Source of the DNA: Timaviella obliquedivisa GSE-PSE-MK23-08B
GTDB lineage: Bacteria; Cyanobacteriota; Cyanobacteriia; Elainellales; Elainellaceae
Direction: 5' to 3'
Assembly: GCA_019358855.1 (NCBI GenBank)
Contig: JAHHII010000007.1
Location: forward strand, 124,001 to 188,000
DNA length: 64,000 bases
Position 1 is the stretch's first letter. Each line of letters opens with the position of its first letter. Below are positions 43,001 through 50,269 of the stretch, in pieces. Made by a program: the position numbers and the translations under genes. The notes below the pieces were generated by a model, which had not been told where the DNA came from, made no database searches, and saw only the letters and a program-made list of their open reading frames with translations.

Positions 43001-44247
43001 ACTGCTTTACCAACTTGATAGTTGCCTCCTTCCAGCGTATTGAAAAATCGTTGGCGGCGCTCTGATGAAACTTCTAACATCTGATTTTCCTGGTAAATGC
43101 CTGCCCTTGCCTTTTCAATTGCCGTCTCGCTAATGTCTGTAGCAAAAATTTGGATCGTTGGTCGAGTTGCTTTACTATCCAAAAACTCCAGCAGACAAAT
43201 GGCGATCGAATACACTTCCTCACCCGTCGAGCAGCCCGCCACCCAAATCCGAATCGGAAACTCTAGCGACTTGTTTTGCGTAATGGTGGGAAAAACTTGC
43301 TCTTTTAACTGTTGAAACGCTTCAGGGTCACGGAAAAAACTGGTGACATGAATCAGGATTTCCTCATAAAGTGCCTTCACTTCTCCTGGATGCGCTTGCA
43401 AATATTGAGCATAATCCTCCAATCGTTCCAGCTTATACAACAACATCCGTCGCTGAATCCGGCGATCGAGCGTATTTGGCTTATAGTGGCTGAAGTCAAC
43501 GCCTGTAGCCGATCGCAGTAACCTAAAAATGGTTGTTAGGGCATCCTCAATTTCGGGAGATTTCTCAGCCGTTATGAGAGGTAGCACGCAAGAGAGAAAG
43601 GGATTGCGACTCAGAATTGCTAGTTCCTCGGCAATTTTTTGGGGCGGCAAAGCAAAGTCTACACTACCCGTTGCTACGGCTGTATTGGGCATACTATCGA
43701 ATTGTGCTGTGTCTTCACATTGAGCAAACGTTACACCTCCCGCCGCTTTCACCGTCTTTAGACCCAGTGCGCCATCGCCATCCGTTCCTGACAAAACAAT
43801 GGCGATCGCTTTATGTCCCCGATCTACTGCCAGCGATGAAAAGAACACATCTGCTGGCATATATTTTCCATGAACCTTCTCGCGTGGGCTTAATTGCAGC
43901 ACGCCGTCTACCAGCGTCATTTTCGTGTTGGGTGGAATGACATAAACCTGATTCGGCGCGATCGCCATCCCGTCTTCTACCTGAGTAACTGGCATTTGAG
44001 TTGTCCGATCCAAAATCTCGCTCAGCAAACTCTTATGATCAGGAGCTAAGTGCTGAATCAACACAAATCCCATGCCAGTGTCGATTGGTAAATGTCTAAG
44101 TAATTGCGTGAAGGCTTCTAACCCCCCTGCCGAAGCAGCAATGCCAACGACCGGAAAAGCAGCTTCGACCTGGGCTTGTTGGGCTACGTCGATCTCATTC
44201 TCAACAGATTCAAGGGTTGACGGATTGGGGAATTGCTCGGAGGTCAT
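40039..44247 (-). CDS. CheB-CheR-PAS-histidine kinase-receiver fusion
   Basis: 1402 residues. Order: CheB methylesterase (about 30-215; AASAGGLEAF, LIQHLAPDHKS, LSGTDGDGALG), CheR methyltransferase (about 235-500; CSTGEEVYSIAI, FATDISETAIEKA, VSCRNVLIYL), a coiled-coil (about 655-760; SNEELQSTNEELETAKEEI), two PAS-like regions (about 765-990), HisKA with His about 1028 (SNLSHELRNPLNVML), HATPase_c (GLGLGLSIVRQLVELHGG) and a C-terminal receiver (VVDDEEDSRAL, phospho-Asp about 1328 in VLLTDIGMPEEDG). It combines methylation and demethylation enzymes with phosphorelay in one polypeptide, without an adjacent chemoreceptor. ATG at 44247. Confidence 0.95.
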   Translation of the reverse strand: MTSEQFPNPSTLESVENEIDVAQQAQVEAAFPVVGIAASAGGLEAFTQLLRHLPIDTGMGFVLIQHLAPDHKSLLSEILDRTTQMPVTQVEDGMAIAPNQVYVIPPNTKMTLVDGVLQLSPREKVHGKYMPADVFFSSLAVDRGHKAIAIVLSGTDGDGALGLKTVKAAGGVTFAQCEDTAQFDSMPNTAVATGSVDFALPPQKIAEELAILSRNPFLSCVLPLITAEKSPEIEDALTTIFRLLRSATGVDFSHYKPNTLDRRIQRRMLLYKLERLEDYAQYLQAHPGEVKALYEEILIHVTSFFRDPEAFQQLKEQVFPTITQNKSLEFPIRIWVAGCSTGEEVYSIAICLLEFLDSKATRPTIQIFATDISETAIEKARAGIYQENQMLEVSSERRQRFFNTLEGGNYQVGKAVRELCVFARQNLGSDPPFSNLDLVSCRNVLIYLGEALQKRIMLIFHYGLNSKGFLLLGTAEGTGQYSDLFTSVDRKYKLYAKKPNATRPTFSFVTSSYRSIKPSDRLKGAQSSTNEFDLQKETDQVILNYYAPVGVVINDKMDVLQLRGDIDRYLKLVSGTATHNLFNMVREGLLVELRAAIYQAQRQNVLVRKNELCIAEGDSSRMVNLQVIPFQASATEERHFLVLFEEVPLIEIAPVDFESQQENLEQEIARLQQALAASIQEQAATQEYLQVVIQEQEHVNQDLKVANEEILSSNEELQSTNEELETAKEEIQATNEELNTTNEELRSRNSELYQVNNDLTNLLASINIPILMLSNDLHIRRFTPMAQRLFNFIPTDAGRPLSDIRVNLNSPDLEPLILEVLETLTVKELEVQTPGGHCYMLRIRPYRTVENQIDGVVLVLFDIDDLKRSAVTLEAARNYAEAIVETVQVPLIVLESNFRVNKANRAFYETFQVSPAETAQTLLFELGNGQWNLPGLRSLLNNAFADDTVIEDFEIEHQFEKIGQKTMLLNAWKIVEDGDAQRILLAIEDITDRKRFETERSQLLRQEQAARQEAETANSAKDVFLSNLSHELRNPLNVMLGWLNLLRTRKFDEAATIRAIETVERSARAQSQLIDDMLDVSRIVSGKLQLRTRLIDLALVVRVAIESIQPAAEAKAVQIVSDLTTVSVLGDPDRLQQVLWNILSNAIKFTPAGGQVEITLEAVNQQAQIRVSDTGRGISADLLPHIFDRFRQGDSSTTKASAGLGLGLSIVRQLVELHGGTVEAESAGEGQGTTMIVKLPLRSSPLADTRSIEPTDTGESSTAAPSTSIAEAPALAGLCILVVDDEEDSRALMEYTLAEAGAEVLIVASVREAIAAFTENPGKYDVLLTDIGMPEEDGYSLIRQIRAFNAEAGGQIPAIAITAYASEQERQMAIDAGFQAHVAKPVDLDPLILLIATLVKES

Positions 44248-44331
44248 AGGATGAAGCTTACTTCGTGAAGATGTGGCAGCTAAGGGAGATTATTCAAGTG
44301 GTGTTGACCACAGGAAGCAGCAGAGTAAGAT

Positions 44332-44601
44332 TTAGGGTTTTTTAGGAAAGTACTGTTCGAGCAGGAGATGAGCGATCGCCTGGTCAGTGTCATTCTCAGA
44401 CTGATTCATTTCTATCAACAAAACTTTCACTTGCTGGAGGGCTAAAGGCATGGGTTTAGCTCGATAATTCTCCCAGCGATTAACCGTTACAACAGTCACG
44501 CCTAACCGAGCGGCAAATTGCCCTTGAGTGAGTCCACACAACTCTCGTAGAGGGCGAATCAAGGCGTTTGTATCAATATCAAGAGTTTTAACTTTGCTCA
44601 T
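44332..44601 (-). CDS. XRE-type helix-turn-helix regulator
   Basis: 89 residues. HTH of the form RELCGLTQGQFAARLGVTVVTVNRWENYRAKP, close to antitoxin-like or HigA-type regulators. No toxin gene lies next to it in either direction that I can support. ATG 44601. Could regulate the downstream signalling operon on the same strand (stop 85 bp before its start), which is only a guess from position. Confidence 0.85.
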   Translation of the reverse strand: MSKVKTLDIDTNALIRPLRELCGLTQGQFAARLGVTVVTVNRWENYRAKPMPLALQQVKVLLIEMNQSENDTDQAIAHLLLEQYFPKKP

Positions 44602-44867
44602 GATTAATAACGCTCATTATTGATCGTCAGATTAACGGATGATATATCATCTGTCTCTCTATCAAAAGGAATGAAGAACTTAAGTATGCCTTTTAAGGAA
44701 TTTGAGTCGCCCTTTGTCTTTTCTGGCAGTCAGGCAAAGTCAAACACAATCACACAGAAAAGTAAGACGATCGATACTAGAAGCTCTCTTATTAGAGCCA
44801 GTCCGACACAACGGAAAGCTATGTTTTTTGCCGATACTAGTAACTTCTGGCGGAAGTTCACCTATTG
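44602..44867. other. Non-coding stretch upstream of the 30-bp palindrome
   Basis: Two overlapping plus frames are open (44620-44868 and 44702-44884), but neither has a ribosome-binding site or recognisable family. The region is A/T-rich and could be a degraded transposase tail ending at the palindrome; I can show only the palindrome. Confidence 0.35.
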
Positions 44868-44897
44868 ACGAACCAGGGGCTTAAGCCCCTGGTTCGT
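44868..44897. repeat. Perfect 30-bp palindrome
   Basis: ACGAACCAGGGGCTTAAGCCCCTGGTTCGT, centred on CTTAAG: two perfect arms of 15. As RNA it forms a 13-bp stem with a TTAA loop. No T-run follows, so it is not a clean terminator; it could be the end hairpin of a lost insertion sequence or a protein-binding site. MITE copy 3 begins 87 bp further on. Confidence 0.9.
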
Positions 44898-44983
44898 TAT
44901 CGTTAGTTTAAACATGCTAACAGTAGCTGTACTTATTTATATAGCCTTTCTGTTTGTATTGAACGTGATAGCTGAGAATCTAA

Positions 44984-45137
44984 GGGAGTTGCGATTAAAT
45001 AACGCCCCGAACCGCCCCCTAAATCCCCCATTCTGGGGGACTTTGAAAGGTTCGGAAGTCCCTGCCCCAGAATGGGGGATTTAGGGGGGCTGATAAATCA
45101 ATGCATCCCATTGGGGTTTTATTTTCACGCAACTCCC
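44984..45137 (-). mobile_element. MITE-like inverted-repeat element, copy 3 (154 bp)
   Basis: Opposite orientation to copies 1 and 2, and nearly identical to copy 1 when reversed. Ends GGGAGTTGCG (44984) and CGCAACTCCC (45137); flanks TAA on both sides (44981-44983 and 45138-45140), i.e. TTA in element orientation. The internal CCCCCTAAATCCCCCATTC inverted repeat is intact. It ends about 15 bp from the 3' end of the pyruvyl transferase gene, so it could act as its terminator. Confidence 0.8.
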
Positions 45138-45152
45138 TAAGTAATAAACTGT

Positions 45153-46010
45153 CTATAAACAGTTCATCACTTGTTCATAAAACCACTGATTCCGTTCGCG
45201 ACATTCCTCAAGACTTTCTGGAGAAGTTAGGCAATGTTTTAATTCAGACTGCCAGCCCTCTGTTGAACACAGCAACTTATTCTGATTCTGAGACTCATAA
45301 ATTACTTTGCTAAAAAATCGGATTTTTCTTGAAGAACTTGACCACTTTTTTACCGGATACAAACCTGGCTGATGCTTAAACGTAGCGAACTTACTGCTGA
45401 ACGGAAAAGCTAACACTTTTCTTCCTAAAAGCGTTCCCCAGTAAGCACCGTGGTAAGAACTCGTCAAGATTGTTTCACCAGAACCCAAAAAGTCCAGCAC
45501 TTCATCCAAGCTGTCGTTAGCATGAGTCATGCGCGGAAACTGGTCAATGTGGATCTGAAATTTTCTATGGGAAAATACCACAAACGGATGCTTAATTGCT
45601 CGCGGTTTATCGAACGACGAATGCATACAACTTGCACAAGGCACCCAGTGGTAGCCACTGTTAATATCTCTAATTCCCACTAGATCAAAGCGATCGAGAT
45701 ACTCAGCATAATTAAAAGATCGAATGCTGTTTTGATCTGTAGCGCCATAGGCTTGTTGACCGATACCCCAGGCAATTAACTTGCCGCGCGATCGCATTTT
45801 CACAAGCTGTTGAATCGGTTCTAGAAACCGGGGGAACAGTAATCCGCCCCCACCCACAATCAGGTTACTACTGAGCGCATGATCTGAAATACTGCGCAAA
45901 TCAGCCGATGATTTTTCGTAACCTGGAAACGGAAAATAATGAATCGGAGCCGATAGCAAATCACCAATGTTGTGTGGATCAATCACGTGCATATTAATGA
46001 TTGAATTCAT
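45153..46010 (-). CDS. Polysaccharide pyruvyl transferase family protein
   Basis: 285 residues. N-terminal DPHNIGDLLSAPIHYF, the glycine loop LIVGGGGLLFPRF, IAWGIGQQAYG, and the C-terminal LTSSYHGAYWGTLLGRKVLAFPF are the landmarks of this GT-B-like family, which adds ketal pyruvate to sugars of surface polysaccharides. No glycan cluster is adjacent, but a WecG-type glycosyltransferase lies 5 kb away. Followed by MITE copy 3. Confidence 0.88.
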   Translation of the reverse strand: MNSIINMHVIDPHNIGDLLSAPIHYFPFPGYEKSSADLRSISDHALSSNLIVGGGGLLFPRFLEPIQQLVKMRSRGKLIAWGIGQQAYGATDQNSIRSFNYAEYLDRFDLVGIRDINSGYHWVPCASCMHSSFDKPRAIKHPFVVFSHRKFQIHIDQFPRMTHANDSLDEVLDFLGSGETILTSSYHGAYWGTLLGRKVLAFPFSSKFATFKHQPGLYPVKKWSSSSRKIRFFSKVIYESQNQNKLLCSTEGWQSELKHCLTSPESLEECRERNQWFYEQVMNCL

Positions 46011-46080
46011 GGGATGTTCCTATCGGGCGAAAAACAACACCTTTAGTAATCCCCAAATCCTTCAAAAACCGAGCATTGAC

Positions 46081-46500
46081 TCACCCCGGTATTCTAGTCA
46101 GTGCCTCTTGAATGATGGGCGGCAACTGTCGCATAATTTTCGCTTTGTGCCAATCGATCGCCACTATCGTTACCCGTGCTGTAACGTGCAATCCTTCAAG
46201 CGATTCAATGCGATAGTCCCAGTTAATGCGTACGCCCTTAAGTTCGCAAAGGCAGGTCTTAACAACAACTCCTGCTGTCCCCATCTTAATTGCCCGATGG
46301 TAGCGAATTGATAAATCCACCACAGGCAACTCACAACCAGCCGCTATTAGGTCGGCGTACTCTATACCCAATGCCCGGAGATACTCGACTCTCGCTTCTT
46401 CCAGCCAAACTACGTAAGAGCCATGCCAAATTACCCCGGCATAGTCGGTTTGGTGAGGATGGACTCTTACAGGATACTCAAACCAATAATCAGCCAGCAT
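46081..46500 (-). CDS. Acyl-CoA thioesterase, 4HBT hot-dog family
   Basis: 139 residues. VRVHPHQTDYAGVIWHGSYVVWLEEARVEYL contains the active-site Asp of the 4HBT family (QTDYAGVIWHG), followed by a hot-dog fold pattern. In cyanobacteria one such enzyme hydrolyses DHNA-CoA in phylloquinone synthesis, but this motif alone does not show that. Its start overlaps the upstream gene by 11 bp. Confidence 0.88.
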   Translation of the reverse strand: MLADYWFEYPVRVHPHQTDYAGVIWHGSYVVWLEEARVEYLRALGIEYADLIAAGCELPVVDLSIRYHRAIKMGTAGVVVKTCLCELKGVRINWDYRIESLEGLHVTARVTIVAIDWHKAKIMRQLPPIIQEALTRIPG

Positions 46501-46984
46501 TCTGACGCAGGCAGAACTTGATTAACGTGCCACAAGCAAGCAACTTGAGCAGTTCCAAAGCCCAGTACTCTCCATGCATGAGGTTCATCAAAGCAGGAGG
46601 TTTAACAAAGTCTAGGCTGAGGGGAAGCCCGAGAGCGCTCATTTGGGGGGTTAACGCATAAGTGTAGATGAGGGCGATCGCCAACAGAGCGATCGCTAAC
46701 AGCGTGCCCTGTCGTCCACCAAATTTAGCTGCCTGAGTTAAGCGTAGGGTAATAGCTCCAGTTAAAATGACTGCCGCACAAAGAACCTCAATGTGGTTGA
46801 ACGCTCCGAACAAGGAGTAGCCTGCACTGGCAAAGCTCGGCTCAACCATCATGCCCGTGAAAAACATAGAGGGCATAATCACAAAGTCTAAAAGAATGCT
46901 ACTGCTGAGCCAAAAAGCCAAGCTAGAAACAACAATCATCTGCCAGTTAAAGCGTTTGGGGTCTGAGGTGATAAAAGCAGTCAT
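46490..46984 (-). CDS. Conserved membrane protein (DUF4149-like)
   Basis: About 164 residues from ATG 46984 (frame open to 47017). Four membrane spans: IVVSSLAFWLSSSILLDFVIMPSMF, EVLCAAVILTGAITLRL, TLLAIALLAIALIYTYALTP and ALELLKLLACGTLIKFCL. Function unknown. Overlaps and probably cotranscribes with the thioesterase gene. Confidence 0.78.
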   Translation of the reverse strand: MTAFITSDPKRFNWQMIVVSSLAFWLSSSILLDFVIMPSMFFTGMMVEPSFASAGYSLFGAFNHIEVLCAAVILTGAITLRLTQAAKFGGRQGTLLAIALLAIALIYTYALTPQMSALGLPLSLDFVKPPALMNLMHGEYWALELLKLLACGTLIKFCLRQNAG

Positions 46985-47125
46985 AATTGTTCTCGCCAAA
47001 AACGTAGTTCTCGTCAAAAATATTCCTGTACTTCGAGCTTAGCCGATTCCACCTGAAGGAAACATGAACTATCGTTGCAAAGTGTTGTGTTTGCAACATA
47101 ATTGCCCGTACTGGGTTAAGGACTA

Positions 47126-47770
47126 TTAAGGAACGCCAGAAGCTTCAAAGGTAAATGTGACACGAAGCCGATCTTCTGCCGATGCCAGCGGGAGTTGGGC
47201 AAATGGAGCAGCTGTTTGCACTGCTTTGACAGCCGCTTGATCAGCGCTCACATCACTTGAAGATTGGACTAACTCTAAGTGGATGAGGTGCCCCTGGCGA
47301 TCGATGATGAACCTGACTTGAGCAGGGCGATCGGTCTTGACAGATAGGGCAGCTTGCCATCGTTGATAAATCTTCTCTTTTAGAGTGGCAAGGTACATGT
47401 CCCAGACTTCATCCTTCACTGCTGCAACCGAAGGGAGAGAGGCGGGCGGAAGCGTTTTCGGCTGATCAGGTAGAACAGCAAGAGAAGCGGGCGATCGAGT
47501 TGTTCCGGTCAATGTGGAGATGACTTGAGGGATTGGTTGTATCGGGCTGGTCAAAGAACGGGTCGTAGCGAGTTTATTGGAGGAGATCGGTGAAAAATCA
47601 GACTGGTCTATAGCGATAAACTGAATCGGGTCTATGGACGTAGAATGCTTTGTCCACGGCTGGATGAGAGCGATCGCCCCACCATGCAGCATTCCAGCCG
47701 CCGCTAGACAAAGCCTAAGACGGTTGCGTTGTCTTACGACGGCTTTCAGGCGATATTCAGCAAGGTTCAT
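47126..47770 (-). CDS. TonB-like energy transducer
   Basis: 214 residues. N-terminal span (RLCLAAAGMLHGGAIALI), a Pro/Ser/Thr linker, and a C-terminal TonB domain (about 130-212: YLATLKEKIYQRWQ, VRFIIDRQGHLIHLELVQSSSD, AVKAVQTAAPFAQLP, VTFTFEA). Couples inner-membrane proton force to outer-membrane transporters. No exbB/exbD or receptor is adjacent. The linker lacks the long Pro-Glu/Pro-Lys repeats of E. coli TonB. Confidence 0.88.
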   Translation of the reverse strand: MNLAEYRLKAVVRQRNRLRLCLAAAGMLHGGAIALIQPWTKHSTSIDPIQFIAIDQSDFSPISSNKLATTRSLTSPIQPIPQVISTLTGTTRSPASLAVLPDQPKTLPPASLPSVAAVKDEVWDMYLATLKEKIYQRWQAALSVKTDRPAQVRFIIDRQGHLIHLELVQSSSDVSADQAAVKAVQTAAPFAQLPLASAEDRLRVTFTFEASGVP

Positions 47771-47857
47771 AGATCAGGTAACCGATAAATCTCAAGTCCA
47801 ATTTGGATTATGATGAAAGTGTGCAAAAAATCTTGATTACCATTTTGGCATTACGTT

Positions 47858-47947
47858 ATGGACATTTTGACTTTTGGTTGGATTTCACTATTGACCGTTT
47901 TTACTTTCTCAATTTCTATGGTGGTTTGGGGTCGTAACGGTTTCTAA
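47858..47947 (+). CDS. petN: Cytochrome b6f complex subunit VIII (PetN)
   Basis: 29 residues: [15 protein letters not shown] then [14 protein letters not shown], with TAA at 47945-47947. One membrane helix. The WGRNGF ending and length match PetN exactly in type. It is an essential small subunit of the photosynthetic and respiratory b6f complex in the thylakoid membrane. The gene is isolated from other pet genes, as is usual. It diverges from the TonB gene. Confidence 0.96.
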   Translation: MDILTFGWISLLTVFTFSISMVVWGRNGF

Positions 47948-47965
47948 ATTTGCGCATCTTAACTT

Positions 47966-47993
47966 CTAGCCATGTCAGACTAGCCATGTCAGA
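47966..47993. repeat. Perfect 14-bp tandem duplication carrying a start codon
   Basis: CTAGCCATGTCAGA twice (47966-47979, 47980-47993). The first ATG is followed after two codons by TAG; the second opens the small membrane protein. The leader of the next gene has thus been duplicated. Confidence 0.9.
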
Positions 47994-48138
47994 TTTCAAC
48001 CTGGAATCCTCCCTTCTAAGTGTCCTTGCTGTCCTATCAGTAGGGCTATTGGTAGCAGTTACGGGTGGAGTTGCCTATTTGACCACGATAGAATGGCGCG
48101 ATCGCCGTCGAATTGATAACGAAAAGCGGGGTCGCTAG
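47986..48138 (+). CDS. Small conserved cyanobacterial membrane protein
   Basis: 50 residues from ATG 47986. A membrane span (SSLLSVLAVLSVGLLVAVTGGVAYL) and a basic tail (TIEWRDRRRIDNEKRGR). Small proteins of this type with a TxEWRDRRR tail are found in cyanobacteria, sometimes mislabelled NAD synthetase. Function unknown. It lies 38 bp after petN on the same strand. Stop 4 bp before the hppD stop. Confidence 0.75.
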   Translation: MSDFNLESSLLSVLAVLSVGLLVAVTGGVAYLTTIEWRDRRRIDNEKRGR

Positions 48139-48142
48139 CGGC

Positions 48143-49201
48143 TTAGTTCAAGCTTCCCCGCTTAATTTGCTCTCGTTCAATTGCTTCAAACAATGCCTGA
48201 AAATTGGCTTCCCCAAATCCCTGGGCAACTTTCTCCGTTGCTCCTGCCCAATACCGTCGTCGCTCAATCAACTCAAAAAAGAAAGTGGGTTGAGAAAAAA
48301 TGGGTTGGGTAAAGGCTTGCAATAGCAAAGCTGGCGATTGATCAGCCTGCCAATCGACGAGGACTTCTTGACTGGCGATCGCCTTCCACTCTGCCTCTGT
48401 AAGTTGAAAACCTTGGCGCTGACGAAGTTGCTCATAGTAGCTCAGGGGAACTCGTAAAAATGCTAGCCCTTGTTTGCGAAAGTGGGCGATCGCTTCAACA
48501 ATTCCCTCTGTCCTGAGTGCTAAATGCTGAATTCCGGCTCCACCGTTAAGGTCTAAAAACTCTTGAATCTGGGAACCTTCGGTAGCAGGTTCATTAATGG
48601 GCAGCTTAATGGCTCCATCTGGATGAGTAAGCACCTGGCTGCACAAAGCGGAGCGATCGGTGCGAATAGCAAAAGATTGTTGACGCTGAAACCCAAATAC
48701 TCGTTCATAGAAGGCGATCGCTGGCTCAAGCTCTCCTTTGGCAACATTGAGAACAACGTGATCAATGCCTGTAATGGCGGTTTCCCCCCTTATCACGGGC
48801 ATTTCTATCACGGGTATAGGAGAGGAAACTTCCACCAAAGTATGCCGCAGTTTTCCCCAACCAACAATCTGACAAGCTTTAGCGAGATCGAAAGACTGAA
48901 TAATAGTGGCGTTGGCATCTAAGGCACGAGCGATCGCTGTTGCCATATCCTTGACTTGAAATGCCACATCTACTATTCCAGGCGGATGACACTGTAGATA
49001 TGTAGCAACAGGGCTTTGTGCAGTTAAAGCTGAAGAGAGCCAAAAGGAAACCGCTCCACTGCTAACCACTTCTGTTTGAGTATGGCGATCGGTTTGACTA
49101 GAAAACTGACTAGAAGCAGATTGAAATCCTAAAACCTGGATAAACCAGTCTCGCCAGAACGGGGCATCTTCAACGTAAAAATGGACGTGATCGATGTTCA
49201 T
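48143..49201 (-). CDS. hppD: 4-hydroxyphenylpyruvate dioxygenase
   Basis: 352 residues. Makes homogentisate for tocopherol (vitamin E). Two vicinal-oxygen-chelate halves; iron ligands in GIDHVVLNVA (His), GIQHLALRTEGI (His) and FFFELIERRRY (Glu). Length and C-terminal motif fit. The N-terminal half begins MNIDHVHFYVEDAPFWRDWF. ATG at 49201. Confidence 0.94.
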   Translation of the reverse strand: MNIDHVHFYVEDAPFWRDWFIQVLGFQSASSQFSSQTDRHTQTEVVSSGAVSFWLSSALTAQSPVATYLQCHPPGIVDVAFQVKDMATAIARALDANATIIQSFDLAKACQIVGWGKLRHTLVEVSSPIPVIEMPVIRGETAITGIDHVVLNVAKGELEPAIAFYERVFGFQRQQSFAIRTDRSALCSQVLTHPDGAIKLPINEPATEGSQIQEFLDLNGGAGIQHLALRTEGIVEAIAHFRKQGLAFLRVPLSYYEQLRQRQGFQLTEAEWKAIASQEVLVDWQADQSPALLLQAFTQPIFSQPTFFFELIERRRYWAGATEKVAQGFGEANFQALFEAIEREQIKRGSLN

Positions 49202-49260
49202 GAGTGAGGCTGTGGTTCAAAACCTCTCTAATATCACCCATTCTGGAGCTATTCCTGACA

Positions 49261-50079
49261 CTAAGAGTGCCAAACTTTAGGTTGGGCGATCGCTTCAGAC
49301 CGGTGAGGAGTGGCGATCGTCTGATTCTGGCTTCTAGAAACATAGGTTTCGGCAGGATATAGCTCAATGTGACGAAATAGGGCGATCGGATGGGTCGTTC
49401 GCCAGGTAAAAAACTCAACAGCAGCTTGTCCATCTGGCATAATTTTGACTTTAGGAGCCATATCAGTGGGCTGCTGATGTTTCCATTGCCATTCAGCCTG
49501 CCCTGGAACTGCATCAATTAACTGATGATGCCCCCAATGACAACGTTGACCCAATTTTCCAAACTCCTCCAGCCCTCGGCGCAAGAGAGAAGCCACTACA
49601 AAGGAGACGGCAGAGCGATCGCCCCTAATCGCTTCCATAAAATGACCCAAAGCTCCTTCTGGTTGAGGCGGTTGAGAAGCCTCTTTGCTGGCGATCGCGT
49701 TTTCCAACGCAAACGTTGTGCTGAACTGTTTAGGAACTGCCCAGACTGCTCCCAACCCATCATCTTTAAATTGATAGACATATCCCACCAGGCGCATCCC
49801 AGGTTTTAAGCTAATACCCGGTAGCTTAACTAGTGCAGCGCCCGGATTAACAGTGCTTACGACCCAACTGCCGTGGCAGTGAAGCTGTTCTGGAGATAGA
49901 CTGCCAAACGCAAATATGCTGCTCAAGTTATCTACAGACGCAGGCTCGGGCAAATCATCAAAATCATCCAGCATTGCCCAATCTTGAAATTTTTGATCAA
50001 CATCTGTCAGAGTGATTGTACTTTTAATGTACTGCCGCACCTGCTGAAGCGCTGCCAATGGTAGCTTTTGAATGGACAT
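49261..50079 (-). CDS. Conserved cyanobacterial hypothetical protein
   Basis: 272 residues, soluble. Landmarks: SIFAFGSLSPEQLHCHGSW, GMRLVGYVYQFKDDGLGAVWAVP, VVASLLRRGLEEFGKLGQRCHWG, EWQWKHQQPTDMAPKV. I recognise none as a known catalytic motif. It is upstream of hppD (59-bp gap) on the same strand and may be cotranscribed. Function not assigned. Confidence 0.75.
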   Translation of the reverse strand: MSIQKLPLAALQQVRQYIKSTITLTDVDQKFQDWAMLDDFDDLPEPASVDNLSSIFAFGSLSPEQLHCHGSWVVSTVNPGAALVKLPGISLKPGMRLVGYVYQFKDDGLGAVWAVPKQFSTTFALENAIASKEASQPPQPEGALGHFMEAIRGDRSAVSFVVASLLRRGLEEFGKLGQRCHWGHHQLIDAVPGQAEWQWKHQQPTDMAPKVKIMPDGQAAVEFFTWRTTHPIALFRHIELYPAETYVSRSQNQTIATPHRSEAIAQPKVWHS

Positions 50080-50269
50080 ATAGAGGGCGTAATGCTAGCT
50101 GATACTTCTGCTAAAGCATAGTGTTCCCAGATTAGGCGGTGCTAGAGAATCTGACGAATGGAATACAACTCCAATTTGAAGCAGATTCAAAAAACAGAGT
50201 CATCGCTGATAAGTGACCCAATATCTCTATGCTCTCTTTCAACTCCGCTGGATAACTCTGCTAATGCCC

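Noticed and set aside
44620-44884. Two small plus-strand frames before the palindrome
   Set aside because: Overlapping alternative frames, no ribosome-binding site, no recognisable motif; kept only as a possible transposase relic.
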